Shown in pieces: positions 13,167 to 22,234 of a DNA stretch of 64,000 nt; the first letter of the stretch is position 1; each line of letters starts with the position of its first letter. The notes under the pieces were generated by a model that was given only the letters and a program-made list of their open reading frames with translations, had not been told where the DNA came from and made no database searches. The position numbers and the translations under genes were made by a program. Origin of the DNA: JAIWNK01 sp964453115 (GTDB lineage: Bacteria; Chloroflexota; Anaerolineae; Anaerolineales; Anaerolineaceae); assembly GCA_964453115.1 (NCBI GenBank), contig CAYVRT010000001.1, positions 62,001-126,000 on the forward strand, read 5' to 3'.

Positions 13167-14602
13167 GGACGCACACCTTAAGGCTGCGATTGGGTCTGAG
13201 CTTTTTGGCGGTGCTGCTGCTGGGGATGTTGTTGGCAGGCGGGCTGAGTTGGGCAGCGGTCGAGGCGATGTATCGCACTACGCAGGCCGAAAACCTGCTG
13301 GCACAGGCGCGCAGCCTGGCGGCGAGCGGGCTGACACAGGAGGCCATTGATCTGTCGCAGGGTTATGTGCAGACGGCCAACGCACTGCCGGGAATTCATG
13401 CCCGACTGTTGGATGAAAGTGGTGGCGTGATGCTGAACTTGCTGACCATGCAGGATGAATTGCTGCCGGTGCCGGCGGCGGAGCAAGCGCAGTGGGTCAG
13501 CGCGGCGGAATTGCGCCTGCGTGCGGAGGTGGCAAGCGCCTTGCAGGGGCAGGCGGCGACGGCGGTGCGGCGGGTGGATGGGCGGCGGGTGGTGTATGCT
13601 GCTGCGCCTGTGCTGGATGAGAGCGGGGAGCTGGGCGGGGTTGTCTATCTGGCGATGCCTTTGCCTGCTGGCGGGCTGCCATGGAGGACGGTTGTTCAGC
13701 TTGGGGCGGCTGGCCTGTTTGCTGCGCTCCTGGCCGGGGCGGCGGGTGTGCTGCTTGCCGGGCGAATTGCGCGCCCGGTGGAGGAGGTGACAGTAGCGGC
13801 AGAGGCGGTGCAGGCCGGTAATTTGCAACACGCTGTTCTGACGGAGGCCGGATTTGCTGAGGGGCAGCGCCTTGCACAGGCCTTCAATGCGATGATGGCA
13901 CGCTTGCAACAGGCGGAACAGGCCAAAAACGCCTTCATTGCCGATGTTTCGCACGAACTGCGCACGCCCTTGACGGTCATTAAGGGAACGGTGGAAACGC
14001 TGGAGGATGGCGCTCTGGACGATGTGGAGGGACGTGGGCCGTTGTTGCGCGGCATGCAGGCCGAAACGGAGCGGTTGATTCGCATGGTGAATGAATTGTT
14101 GGTGTTGACACGGGCCGGGGCGGGCAATTTGCACCTCGATTGTGAGCGGCTGAATGCCGGGCAGGTGGCGCAGAGGCGCGCCGAGGGGCTGCGCAAATTG
14201 GCCGCGGCGCGCGGCGTCAGCATTGCTGTGTCAGCGGAGGCTGAACTTTGGGTCTGGGCCGATGTGGATCGGCTGGCGCAGGTGCTGGATAATTTGCTCG
14301 ATAATGCCCTGCGCTATGCACCGGCAGGTTCGGTGGTGCAGGTGCGAATGTGGGGCGAGGCAGAGCGAGTCTGGTTTGCGGTTCAGGATGATGGGCCGGG
14401 AATTGACGCACAGCACCTGCCATTGGTCTTTGAGCGCTTTTACCGTGTGGATGGTTCACGCACCCGGCAGACCGGTGGGACGGGGTTGGGGTTGGCAATT
14501 GTCCGTTCGTTGGTGCTGGCGCAGGGTGGGCAGATTGAGGCGCTCAGCGCGCCTGGGCATGGCACAACAATGCGCTTTTGGCTGCCAAAAGTCGCAGATT
14601 GA
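13163..14602 (+). CDS. Membrane sensor histidine kinase
   Basis: A 479-residue partner of the upstream regulator. Two transmembrane segments (about 8-34 and 176-199) flank an extracytoplasmic sensor of roughly 140 residues. Then come a HAMP domain (about 200-252), the HisKA dimerisation domain with phosphoacceptor His264 (FIADVSHELRTPL) and an HATPase domain with LDNLLDNALRYAP (N box), DDGPGI (G1) and GGTGLGLAIV (G2). ATG 13163 overlaps the regulator's stop codon, with GGAGG about eight bases upstream, so a longer upstream frame is not used. The overlap implies translational coupling. The ligand is unknown. Confidence 0.93.
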   Translation: MRTHTLRLRLGLSFLAVLLLGMLLAGGLSWAAVEAMYRTTQAENLLAQARSLAASGLTQEAIDLSQGYVQTANALPGIHARLLDESGGVMLNLLTMQDELLPVPAAEQAQWVSAAELRLRAEVASALQGQAATAVRRVDGRRVVYAAAPVLDESGELGGVVYLAMPLPAGGLPWRTVVQLGAAGLFAALLAGAAGVLLAGRIARPVEEVTVAAEAVQAGNLQHAVLTEAGFAEGQRLAQAFNAMMARLQQAEQAKNAFIADVSHELRTPLTVIKGTVETLEDGALDDVEGRGPLLRGMQAETERLIRMVNELLVLTRAGAGNLHLDCERLNAGQVAQRRAEGLRKLAAARGVSIAVSAEAELWVWADVDRLAQVLDNLLDNALRYAPAGSVVQVRMWGEAERVWFAVQDDGPGIDAQHLPLVFERFYRVDGSRTRQTGGTGLGLAIVRSLVLAQGGQIEALSAPGHGTTMRFWLPKVAD

Positions 14603-14643
14603 CACAGTTCTGCCGCAAACCTGACTTGGCAACAGGGTAGGAT
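14599..14643 (+). promoter_or_regulatory. Second set of 11-bp-spaced repeats, upstream of the SIMPL gene
   Basis: TTGACA (14599), CTGCCG (14610) and CTGACT (14621) again fall at 11-base intervals, followed by TAGGAT (14638-14643). The likeness to the site before the two-component system suggests a shared regulator. The repeats are degenerate. Confidence 0.3.
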
Positions 14644-14670
14644 GGGGGAAATTCAAATCAGGAGTGAAGG

Positions 14671-15465
14671 ATGATGAAAACAATTTCAGTTTGGTTGAAT
14701 GCAGTTCTGGTGACGGCGTTGCTGCTGGTACTGGTAGGGTGGGGCGGAACGATTCCGTCCGTGCGTGCTCAGGTGACGCCTTCGGTGGCCTGTGATGCAA
14801 GCCGTTCGGTGCAGGTCAGTGGGGCGGCGCTGTTGAATGTGCCGCCGGACCGGGCCCTGATTCAGCTTGGAATTGAAACGAATGGATTGACCGTCTACGA
14901 GGTGGAGCAGAGCAATTCGCGGGTCATGGCCGCTATCCGCAAGGCGCTGAAAGATCAGGGAATTGAGGACAAGGACATTGCAACCGATTGGTATGTGGTG
15001 CAGCCGGTCTATGAAGATTATGGCGCTTTGAAATTCAAGGGCTATCGCATCAGCAACACGGTTGCGGTGACACTGCGCGATGTGAGCAAAACGAATGCGG
15101 TTGTGGCGGCCGCGCTGAATGCTGGGGCCAATCAGGTCGCGAATGTGGAGTTTTACGTCAGCGACCTGCGCACCTACCGCGATCAGGCGCGTCAACTGGC
15201 GGTGCAGGCGGCAGCGGAGAAGGCACAGGCCCTGGCTGATGCTGCTGGGGCAGATGTGGGCTGTGTGCTGCACATTCAGGAAAACACCTGGTCCTATTAC
15301 TCGGGCTGGTGGTATGGGCGCAGTTCCAATTTGTGGACGCAAAACACGGTTCAGAACGTTGCCCCGTCTGGGGCAAACGGTGGCAATGGTGAGGATTTGG
15401 GCCCGGTGAGCCTGGGACAGGTGGCAGTACGGGCCGAGGTCAGCCTGACCTATGGGTTGCAGTGA
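14671..15465 (+). CDS. Exported SIMPL-domain (DUF541) protein
   Basis: A 264-residue secreted protein. The signal peptide runs from MMKTISVWLNAVLVTALLL to a likely cleavage after SVRA (about residue 33). The SIMPL/DUF541 domain follows, recognised by VQVSGAALLNVPPDRALIQL near its N-terminus, GYRISNTVAVTLRDVSKT in the middle and LRTYRDQARQLAVQAAAEKA toward the end. It closes with VAVRAEVSLTYGLQ. The biochemical role of this family is not established; members occur at the cell surface or in the periplasm and are often linked to stress. AGGAG precedes the ATG. A lipoprotein gene follows 29 bases later on the same strand. Confidence 0.9.
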   Translation: MMKTISVWLNAVLVTALLLVLVGWGGTIPSVRAQVTPSVACDASRSVQVSGAALLNVPPDRALIQLGIETNGLTVYEVEQSNSRVMAAIRKALKDQGIEDKDIATDWYVVQPVYEDYGALKFKGYRISNTVAVTLRDVSKTNAVVAAALNAGANQVANVEFYVSDLRTYRDQARQLAVQAAAEKAQALADAAGADVGCVLHIQENTWSYYSGWWYGRSSNLWTQNTVQNVAPSGANGGNGEDLGPVSLGQVAVRAEVSLTYGLQ

Positions 15466-15494
15466 ACAAACCATTAAAACGGAGGTAGTTTGAC

Positions 15495-15890
15495 ATGAAG
15501 AAGAGTATGCTGGTGATTTTCGTGGCTGGACTGTTGTTGCTGGCTGGCTGTGCGCCAAAGAGTGATGCGGGTCGGGATGCGGTACAGAGCGAGGCTGAAT
15601 TCGTGCCTGGCCTGGCAATGAAGGGCTATGAGCTGTATAGCTGGCAGGAAGGTGCTGATTGGCAGTTTGCCTTGTTGATTGGCACCAATCGTGAGAAAAC
15701 GGAGGATGAGGTGCGGGCAGCTACTGTCTCGCTGACCGCACTGCAAGATGCACTGGCGCAACTGCCGGCTGGCGAGCAGATCTTCTGGGTGGAGCGGGCG
15801 GGCTTTCCGCTGCCGGATGGGACGGTGCGCGAGGCTGTTCAGTCGGCCTGTGAAGCGGGTGGGCTGGAGCTGAGCCTGGTGGAACGCTGA
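15495..15890 (+). CDS. Small lipoprotein of unknown function
   Basis: A 131-residue protein with a clear lipoprotein signal (MKKSMLVIFVAGLLLLAGC, acceptor Cys19). The mature part of about 110 residues has a likely mixed alpha/beta fold: YELYSWQEGADWQFALLIGTNR, a helix rich in Ala and Leu (VSLTALQDALAQLP) and IFWVERAGFPLPDG. No family was recognised. GGAGGTAG lies before the ATG. It shares the transcription unit of the SIMPL gene and is closed by a strong terminator. Confidence 0.8.
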   Translation: MKKSMLVIFVAGLLLLAGCAPKSDAGRDAVQSEAEFVPGLAMKGYELYSWQEGADWQFALLIGTNREKTEDEVRAATVSLTALQDALAQLPAGEQIFWVERAGFPLPDGTVREAVQSACEAGGLELSLVER

Positions 15891-15915
15891 ACTGAGAGCT
15901 GAAATGCAGGTATGG

Positions 15916-15948
15916 AAAACGGGCGCATCCGCTGGGGCGCCCGTTTTT
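15916..15948 (+). terminator. Intrinsic terminator after the SIMPL/lipoprotein unit
   Basis: AAAACGGGCGC (15916-15926) pairs with GCGCCCGTTTT (15937-15947) around a 10-base loop. The T run is part of the stem end. Confidence 0.85.
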
Positions 15949-15980
15949 GGGTGAGTGCGGGCGAAAATAATGCCAAAAAT

Positions 15981-16023
15981 ATCCGGTTTATCGGATTTTG
16001 GTTTGGCGAAGTTATGATACAAT
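15981..16023 (+). promoter_or_regulatory. Candidate promoter and operator of the nuo operon
   Basis: An inverted repeat ATCCG-N6-CGGAT (15981-15996) lies 16-21 bases before overlapping -10-like boxes TATGAT (16013-16018) and TACAAT (16018-16023). No strong -35 is present, and the inverted repeat sits where an activator or repressor would act. The binding protein is unknown. Confidence 0.35.
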
Positions 16024-16083
16024 TAATCATGTGTTGCGCAGGCAATGCAAATCATTCCTCCATTGGTTGGGTGAGAGGTGTCT

Positions 16084-16440
16084 ATGTTGAGCGATTGGCT
16101 GTACGTGGGTGTTTTCTTTCTGGTGGCGCTTTTCCTGCCGGCGGCGGCCATCACCATTGCCGGAATTTTATCGCCCAAGAAGCCGAATCCGGCCAAGCAG
16201 GCGATTTATGAATGCGGAATGGAAACAGTGGGGGAGGCGCGGGTGCAGTTCAAGGTGCAGTACTACATCTTTGGGCTGATTTTCCTTGTATTTGATATTG
16301 AAACCGTGCTGCTCTATCCCTGGGCAGTGGCCTACAATCAAATGACGCTCTTTGGTGTGTTGGAGGCGGCATTGTTTGTATTGATTTTGCTGGGTGGGCT
16401 CGTTTATGCCTGGCGCAAGGGCGCACTGGAATGGGTATGA
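16084..16440 (+). CDS. nuoA: NADH-quinone oxidoreductase subunit A
   Basis: A 118-residue membrane subunit of respiratory complex I with three transmembrane helices (about 6-28, 60-83 and 88-110). The conserved loop KQAIYECGMETVGEAR contains the family's YECG motif, and VFDIETVLLYPW follows. GAGAGG sits six bases before ATG 16084, which is preferred over GTG 16078. It opens an operon of eight membrane-arm genes. nuoB, nuoC, nuoD and the other hydrophilic-arm genes that usually follow nuoA are absent here. Confidence 0.95.
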   Translation: MLSDWLYVGVFFLVALFLPAAAITIAGILSPKKPNPAKQAIYECGMETVGEARVQFKVQYYIFGLIFLVFDIETVLLYPWAVAYNQMTLFGVLEAALFVLILLGGLVYAWRKGALEWV

Positions 16441-16456
16441 GGTCAGGGAGGCTGAA

Positions 16457-17674
16457 ATGGGTTTTTGGGACTTTTTGAAGGATCCGATTGGCTTTCTGAC
16501 GGCCTGGTTCAACGGGCTGCTGTTGAGCTGGGGGCTGGAGCCGGGTGTGGCACAGGTGATTGGCTTTGTGCTGGGGGCGTTTGTACTGGCAACCGGGGCC
16601 ATGTTGTTTGTGACGTTGCTAATCTGGTTTGAACGCAAGGTGATTGGCCGGATTCAGGACCGCCTGGGGCCGAATCGGGTTGGGCCATGGGGAATTTTTC
16701 AGTCCATTGCGGATATGCTTAAGATTTTCACCAAGGAATATGTCACGCCCCTGGGCGTGGATTGGCTGCCCTATAACCTGGCGCCGATTCTTTCGGTCGC
16801 CTCGGTGCTGGTGGTTTGGGCGGTGCTTCCCTTCAGCATCACGTTCTATGGGGCGGATTTGAATGTGGGGTTGTTGTTTGTGATTGCGGTGGGGGCAATG
16901 GGTGAACTGGCAATTGTTATGGCGGGGTGGGGTTCTAACAACAAATATGCGCTGCTAGGGGCTTTTCGGGCGGTGGGACAGATGATTTCCTATGCGACGC
17001 CGATGGTGGTGGCGCTGTTGGTGCCGGTGATGATGGCCGGGTCTTTGAGCTTGAATGAGATTGTGCGGCAGCAAGAGGTCTGGTATGTGCTGATTTCTCC
17101 GGCGGCGGCGCTGATTTTCTTCATTGCCTCGATTGCGGAGGTGGGGCGCTCGCCATTTGATTTGGTGGAAGCAGAGTCGGAACTGGTTTCGGGCTTCAAT
17201 ATTGAATACTCGGGTTTGAAGTTTGGCATGTTCTTCGTTGGAGAGTTTTTACATGCGTTTACGGCGGCCTTGTTGTTTGCAACCTTGTTTTTGGGTGGCT
17301 GGCGTGGGCCGGGGGCTGAGCAGTTCCCAATTCTGGGCTTTTTCTATTACTTTATCAAGACCGGGCTGGTGTATTTTGTGACCGTGTTGATGCGTGGGTC
17401 GCTGCCGCGCTTTCGTATGGATCAAATGATGGATTTGAATTGGAAGGTGCTGACACCGCTTTCGTTGGTGGTGCTGCTGGTAACGGCGCTGGCGAACAAA
17501 TTGCTGGTGGGGCTGGCGCTGGGCTGGCGGGTGGCGGTTTTGGTGTTGCTGAACGGGGTGGTGCTGTGGGTGGTCAATTGGCTGCTGCTGCGCTATGACC
17601 GGCGGCGGGTGCGGCCTGAAGTGACGAGTGTGCGCCGTCCGGTGGCGCGCCCACAACAAGGAGGGCTGGAATGA
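16457..17674 (+). CDS. nuoH: NADH-quinone oxidoreductase subunit H
   Basis: A 405-residue polytopic subunit linking the quinone site to the proton-pumping arm. Visible hallmarks are ERKVIGRIQDRLGPNRVGPWG and, in the middle of the chain, EVGRSPFDLVEAESELVSGF, the acidic loop near the quinone cavity, followed by RMDQMMDLNWKVLTP. It has a longer N-terminus and a C-terminal cytoplasmic tail (YDRRRVRPEVTSVRR) compared with short bacterial NuoH. ATG 16457 has GGGAGG five bases upstream. Its stop overlaps the nuoJ start (ATGA). Confidence 0.95.
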   Translation: MGFWDFLKDPIGFLTAWFNGLLLSWGLEPGVAQVIGFVLGAFVLATGAMLFVTLLIWFERKVIGRIQDRLGPNRVGPWGIFQSIADMLKIFTKEYVTPLGVDWLPYNLAPILSVASVLVVWAVLPFSITFYGADLNVGLLFVIAVGAMGELAIVMAGWGSNNKYALLGAFRAVGQMISYATPMVVALLVPVMMAGSLSLNEIVRQQEVWYVLISPAAALIFFIASIAEVGRSPFDLVEAESELVSGFNIEYSGLKFGMFFVGEFLHAFTAALLFATLFLGGWRGPGAEQFPILGFFYYFIKTGLVYFVTVLMRGSLPRFRMDQMMDLNWKVLTPLSLVVLLVTALANKLLVGLALGWRVAVLVLLNGVVLWVVNWLLLRYDRRRVRPEVTSVRRPVARPQQGGLE

Positions 17675-18192
17675 GCGCGTTGCAAATCATCTTTTTGTTG
17701 GTGGCAGGGGTGACACTGGCCTCGGCTGGATTTGTGGCATCAGCAAAGCGCACCATGCATGCTGCTTTGTGGCTGGTGTTGACGCTTTTGGGGGTGGCGG
17801 TCTTGCTGGCAACCTTGCAGGCCAGTTTCTTCGCGGTGGTGCAGGTGCTGGTTTATATTGGGGCCATTGCTATCCTGATTTTGTTTGCGGTGATGCTGAC
17901 GCGTGGCCTGACAGAGGAGAATGGTGCAGCGCATCACCGCTGGTGGTGGCTATCCGGGTTGGCAGCGGGTGGTTTGTTTGCTGTGTCGCTGGTCATCCTG
18001 AACCGCTGGACGGGGTTTCAGGTGTTGTTGCAGGAATTACCGGCAGAGGCTGAGGGTATGGCAGCCTGGGGGCTGGCGTTGGTGGATCCGGCGCAGTATC
18101 TCATTCCGTTTGAGGTGGCTTCGGTGCTGCTGTTGGCGGCGCTGGTGGCGGCCATCTACCTGGCGATGGGACGGACGGGAGGACGGGCATGA
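17671..18192 (+). CDS. nuoJ: NADH-quinone oxidoreductase subunit J
   Basis: A 173-residue membrane subunit with five predicted helices. The N-terminal half carries the NuoJ pattern SAKRTMHAALWLVLTLLGVAV and VVQVLVYIGAIAILILFAVML, which includes the pi-bulge helix. Start and stop both overlap neighbouring genes by four bases (ATGA), so translation is probably coupled from nuoH through nuoK. nuoI, which usually precedes nuoJ, is not in this operon. Confidence 0.94.
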   Translation: MSALQIIFLLVAGVTLASAGFVASAKRTMHAALWLVLTLLGVAVLLATLQASFFAVVQVLVYIGAIAILILFAVMLTRGLTEENGAAHHRWWWLSGLAAGGLFAVSLVILNRWTGFQVLLQELPAEAEGMAAWGLALVDPAQYLIPFEVASVLLLAALVAAIYLAMGRTGGRA

Positions 18193-18509
18193 TTCCTTTG
18201 GGCTGGTATCTGATTTTTTCGGCGGCGCTGTTTATGGTAGGGCTGTTTACGGCTCTGACACGCAAGAACGCAATTGGCATTTTGATTGGGGTGGAATTGA
18301 TGCTCAACTCGGTAATTGTCAACTTGATGGCTTTCTGGCATTACTGGGTGCAGCAGACGGGGGCTGCGCAATTGGATGGATTGACCTTTGCGGCAATTGT
18401 GTTTGTGGTGGCGGCAGCGGAAACGGCCGTTGGACTGGCATTGATTCTTTCGGCCTACCGCCGCTTGCATACGGCGGTGGCAAACGACATGGATTTGTTG
18501 AAGGGGTAG
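18189..18509 (+). CDS. nuoK: NADH-quinone oxidoreductase subunit K
   Basis: A 106-residue MrpC-like subunit with three transmembrane helices. The conserved acidic residues lie in GILIGVELMLNSVIVNL (helix 2) and FVVAAAETAVGLALIL (helix 3), the two glutamates of the proton path. The start overlaps the nuoJ stop (ATGA). The nuoL start lies three bases after the stop. Confidence 0.95.
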   Translation: MIPLGWYLIFSAALFMVGLFTALTRKNAIGILIGVELMLNSVIVNLMAFWHYWVQQTGAAQLDGLTFAAIVFVVAAAETAVGLALILSAYRRLHTAVANDMDLLKG

Positions 18510-18512
18510 GCG

Positions 18513-20690
18513 ATGATGAGCGATTGGGTGAACATTTTGCTGTGGCTTTTGCCTTTGCCGCCGCTGCTGGCCTTTGCGGTGATTGTGCTGTTCAGTCATC
18601 GCAACAATCGGCTGAGCCATGGGCTGGCGATTGGTGCGGCAGGGCTTTCCTGGTTGGGAAGTATGCTGGTCTTTTGGCGGGCTGTGACGGCGGAACACCT
18701 GGCTGAGCATCCACTGGGCAGCTGGGTTGCCTGGTTGCCAACTGGGCCAACCTGGCTGGCGATTGGCGTGCAAATGGACCCGCTGGCGGCGGTGACGCTG
18801 TTTTTTGTTGCCTGGACGGTGTTGATGATTTTCATCTACAGCGTTGGCTATCACAATTTTGGGGCCAAGCGCGGCAGTGAGGATCGTCCTGGCCTGCCGC
18901 CGCATGGGGCGCTGGTTAAAGGGGCAGATGGACGTAAGCAGCATGTGCCTTCGCTTGAGCCAATGTATGCCCGTTTCTTTGCGCTCATTAGCCTGTTTGC
19001 TTTTGCAATGTATTTGTTGGTGGTGAGCGATAATCTGCTGACGTTGTTCATCGGCTGGGAGGTGATGGGGCTGTGCTCTTACTTGTTGATTGGCTTTTGG
19101 TATGCCAAACCTTCGGCACGGGCTGCGGCAATCAAGGCCTTTCTGACGACGCGAGTTGGCGACATGTTCTTGCTGTTGGGCATGGCAATCCTCTATTCCC
19201 TGACGGGTAGCTTGAGTTTTGACATCTTGCGCAGTCCGGCGGTGCTTGCTGGCCTGGCGGAGCAGGTTTCGCCGGTTTTGGGGCTTTCGTGGGCCGGGTT
19301 GGTGGGACTGTTGCTCTTCCTGGGTGTGGTGGGCAAGTCGGCGCAGTTCCCGCTGCATGTCTGGCTGCCAGATGCAATGGAAGGGCCAACACCGGTTTCA
19401 GCGATGATCCATGCCGCAACGATGGTTTCGGCGGGTGTATATCTGGCGGCGCGCTTCTTCCCGCTGGTTGCAGCAGGTTGGGAGCCGGGCCTGGCCTTGA
19501 CGCCAACCATGATGGTGATGGCGGTCATTGGGGCTGGGACGGCGCTGTTTGCGGCGACAATTGCCCTGGCACAGGATGATATTAAACGGGTACTGGCCTA
19601 TTCAACCATTTCACAGCTGGGATATATGATTGCTGCGCTGGGAATTGGGGCGTATGCGGCAGCAGTTTTTCACCTGGTGACCCATGCTTTTTTCAAGGCG
19701 CTCCTTTTTCTTGGCTCTGGCTCAGTCATTCACGGTATGGAGCATGGGGCGTTGCATAGCGGCGCACATGACGATGTGCAGGATATGCACAAGATGGGCG
19801 GGCTGCGTAAGAAGATGCCGGTGACATTTGTGGCGTTTTTGTTGGGGGGGCTTTCGCTGGCGGGGGCGCCGCTTTTGACAGCGGGTTTTTGGTCGAAGGA
19901 TGAAATTTTGAGCGCGGCCTTCAACGGTGGCTTTGGAGCGGTGTTTGCGGTGCTGGCGTTGGCGGCGCTGTTGACGGCCTTTTACACGGCGCGGCAGGTT
20001 ACGTTGACCTTCTTTGGGTCGCCGCGCAGCAAGGCGGCAGATCATGCGCACGAGTCGCGCTGGGAGATGACCGTGCCGCTGGTGGTGCTGGCGGTGTTTG
20101 CAGTGGCGGCAGGCTGGGCTGGCATTCCAGCGGGCTTTCCGGGCCTGGGCGGGCTGATTCCCAACTGGTTTGGCGATTTTGTGGCTGGTCATGCCGATGA
20201 GCATGAAGCTGCACATAGCCTGGTTCCGTTGTTCACTTCGTTGGGGGTTTCGCTGGGCGGGCTGTTGCTGGGGTGGTTGGTCTATCGTCGGCAGGCGGTT
20301 GGTGCTGCTGATCCTTTGGCGAAGGTTTTGGGCCCTGTTTATACGCTGCTGAAGAACAAGTATTATGTGGATCAGGCGTATGAACGGTTGTTTATTCGTC
20401 CGGCGCGTTGGCTGGCTGAAACGCTGGTTTCGGATTGGATGGATCGGCGTGTGCTGGATGGTATTCTGCACGGCCTGGCCCGTTTGGGGGTCTGGTTGGG
20501 AGAGGCGCTGCGGCGCTGGTTCGACTTGCCCGTTGTCAACGCAGCTGGAGATGGGGTGGGGCGCGGCTCGCGCTGGCTGGGGGTGGTGCTTTCGCCCTTG
20601 CAGGATGGCCATGAGCAAAAATATATGTTGATGGCTGTGATTGGTTTGCTGGCTGCCGGGCTGGTCTTTATTCTGGTGGTGGTATTCTAG
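18513..20690 (+). CDS. nuoL: NADH-quinone oxidoreductase subunit L
   Basis: A 725-residue distal antiporter-like subunit, longer than the roughly 610 residues of Escherichia coli NuoL. The core shows GWEVMGLCSYLLIGFWY, VVGKSAQFPLHVWLPDAMEG and MIHAATMVSAGVYLAAR, then the C-terminal lateral helix and last transmembrane segment. An insertion of about 35 hydrophilic residues (117-152, GAKRGSEDRPGLPPHG and on to LEPMYARFF) lengthens the loop after the fourth helix. The start is at one of two adjacent ATGs (18513 or 18516) after AAGGGG. Fits an operon with two NuoM paralogues. Confidence 0.95.
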   Translation: MMSDWVNILLWLLPLPPLLAFAVIVLFSHRNNRLSHGLAIGAAGLSWLGSMLVFWRAVTAEHLAEHPLGSWVAWLPTGPTWLAIGVQMDPLAAVTLFFVAWTVLMIFIYSVGYHNFGAKRGSEDRPGLPPHGALVKGADGRKQHVPSLEPMYARFFALISLFAFAMYLLVVSDNLLTLFIGWEVMGLCSYLLIGFWYAKPSARAAAIKAFLTTRVGDMFLLLGMAILYSLTGSLSFDILRSPAVLAGLAEQVSPVLGLSWAGLVGLLLFLGVVGKSAQFPLHVWLPDAMEGPTPVSAMIHAATMVSAGVYLAARFFPLVAAGWEPGLALTPTMMVMAVIGAGTALFAATIALAQDDIKRVLAYSTISQLGYMIAALGIGAYAAAVFHLVTHAFFKALLFLGSGSVIHGMEHGALHSGAHDDVQDMHKMGGLRKKMPVTFVAFLLGGLSLAGAPLLTAGFWSKDEILSAAFNGGFGAVFAVLALAALLTAFYTARQVTLTFFGSPRSKAADHAHESRWEMTVPLVVLAVFAVAAGWAGIPAGFPGLGGLIPNWFGDFVAGHADEHEAAHSLVPLFTSLGVSLGGLLLGWLVYRRQAVGAADPLAKVLGPVYTLLKNKYYVDQAYERLFIRPARWLAETLVSDWMDRRVLDGILHGLARLGVWLGEALRRWFDLPVVNAAGDGVGRGSRWLGVVLSPLQDGHEQKYMLMAVIGLLAAGLVFILVVVF

Positions 20691-20709
20691 GCGCGGCAGG
20701 GAGGCAGGA

Positions 20710-22224
20710 ATGCAGAATCATCTTTTGACGTGGATTTTGTTCTCGCCGACAGTGGCAGCGCTTGTGCTGTTGTTGTTGCCCAAGAGCCGTCCGGCGCTGT
20801 TGCGTTGGTTTGCGCTGTTGAGCAGTCTGCTGCCATTGGGGTTGACAATCTATGCCTGGACGCAGTTTCAACCATTGAGTGGTTTTCAGTTTGAAGAGAA
20901 GGTGCAGTGGTATGCGGCGCTGAATGCCTCGTATCATTTGGGCATGGATGGAATTTCGCTGCCAATGGTGTTGTTGACCACGTTGCTGACGCCGCTGGCA
21001 TTGCTGGCCTCTTTTCCCATTCAGGAGCGGTTGAAGCCATATCTATTCCTGTTCTTGCTGTTGGAGACGGGGATGTTGGGCGTCTTTTTGGCGCTGGACT
21101 TGCTTCTGTTCTTCGTTTTTTGGGAAGTGGGTCTGGTTCCGATGTACTTTATCATTCAGCAGTGGGGCGGCAAGAACCGAAATTATGCTTCGTTGAAGTT
21201 TATGCTGTTCACCATTGGCGGTTCGTTGGGATTGTTGCTGGCGACGCAACTGATGGGTGCGGCAACGGGAACGTTTGATTTGACTGAGTTATACCGCATC
21301 TGGCCGGGGCTGACGACACTCAACCTTCCATTGCGTTGGAGTGTGGAAACGGTGAAGGCGGTGGCATTCTGGGCGTTTGTGGTAGCGTTTGCAGTCAAAG
21401 TGCCGGTGTGGCCCTTCCACACCTGGCTGCCCGATGCCCATACCGAGGCGCCGACCGCTGGTTCGATGATTCTGGCCGGGGTGTTGCTCAAGCTTGGTGC
21501 CTATGGCTTTTTGCGCCTGGTCTTGCCGCTCTATCCGGTAGAGGCGCAGCAATTTTCTGGTTGGTTGGCGGGGTTGGCGGCGGCAGCGATCGTCTTTGGC
21601 GCTTTGGGGGCGTTTGGGCAGCGAGATTTCAAGCGCCTGGTTGCCTATTCCTCCATTAATCACATGGGCTTTGTTGTGCTGGGGGTGGCAGCCGCGGCCC
21701 GAGCAACCAATAGTGCGTTGGATGTGATGAGTGCGAACCTGGCCTTGAATGGGGCGGTGATGCAGATGTTTAGCCATGGGTTGAGTGCGGCCGGGATGTT
21801 CTTTCTGGTGGGGGTGCTGTATGAGCGCACCCATACGCGCAACCTGGATGACTTTGGCGGCTTGTATGCGGCGCTGCCGGTGTATGGCTCGGTGCTGTTG
21901 TTTACAACCATGGCTGCCCTGGGGTTGCCGGGGCTGAGCGGGTTTGTGGCCGAGTTTTTGATTGTGCGCGGGGCCTGGCCTTTATGGATGGCGGCGACGG
22001 CGATCAGTCTGATGGGGCTGTTCTTTACCGGCGCCTATTTGTTGAAGGTTCTGCAAAAGGTGCTGCAAGGGCCTTTGAATGAACGTTGGATTGGCAAGCT
22101 GAAGGATATGAACCGGCGTGAACTGCTGGTGATTGCGCCGCTGATGGCGCTGATGTTGGCGCTGGGTGTTTGGCCGGCCTGGCTGCTGGAGATGATCAAC
22201 CGGGCCGTTGGATTCTGGTTTTGA
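20710..22224 (+). CDS. nuoM: NADH-quinone oxidoreductase subunit M (first copy)
   Basis: A 504-residue antiporter-like proton-pumping subunit with about 14 helices. The canonical NuoM motifs include YHLGMDGISLPMVLLTTLLT, FFVFWEVGLVPMYFIIQQWGG (key Glu in FWE) and VWPFHTWLPDAHTEAPTAGS followed by MILAGVLLKLGAYGFLR. ATG 20710 follows GGGAGGCAGG; the longer frame into nuoL is rejected. It is the better-conserved copy of the pair. Confidence 0.95.
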   Translation: MQNHLLTWILFSPTVAALVLLLLPKSRPALLRWFALLSSLLPLGLTIYAWTQFQPLSGFQFEEKVQWYAALNASYHLGMDGISLPMVLLTTLLTPLALLASFPIQERLKPYLFLFLLLETGMLGVFLALDLLLFFVFWEVGLVPMYFIIQQWGGKNRNYASLKFMLFTIGGSLGLLLATQLMGAATGTFDLTELYRIWPGLTTLNLPLRWSVETVKAVAFWAFVVAFAVKVPVWPFHTWLPDAHTEAPTAGSMILAGVLLKLGAYGFLRLVLPLYPVEAQQFSGWLAGLAAAAIVFGALGAFGQRDFKRLVAYSSINHMGFVVLGVAAAARATNSALDVMSANLALNGAVMQMFSHGLSAAGMFFLVGVLYERTHTRNLDDFGGLYAALPVYGSVLLFTTMAALGLPGLSGFVAEFLIVRGAWPLWMAATAISLMGLFFTGAYLLKVLQKVLQGPLNERWIGKLKDMNRRELLVIAPLMALMLALGVWPAWLLEMINRAVGFWF

Positions 22225-22234
22225 GAGGTAAGCG

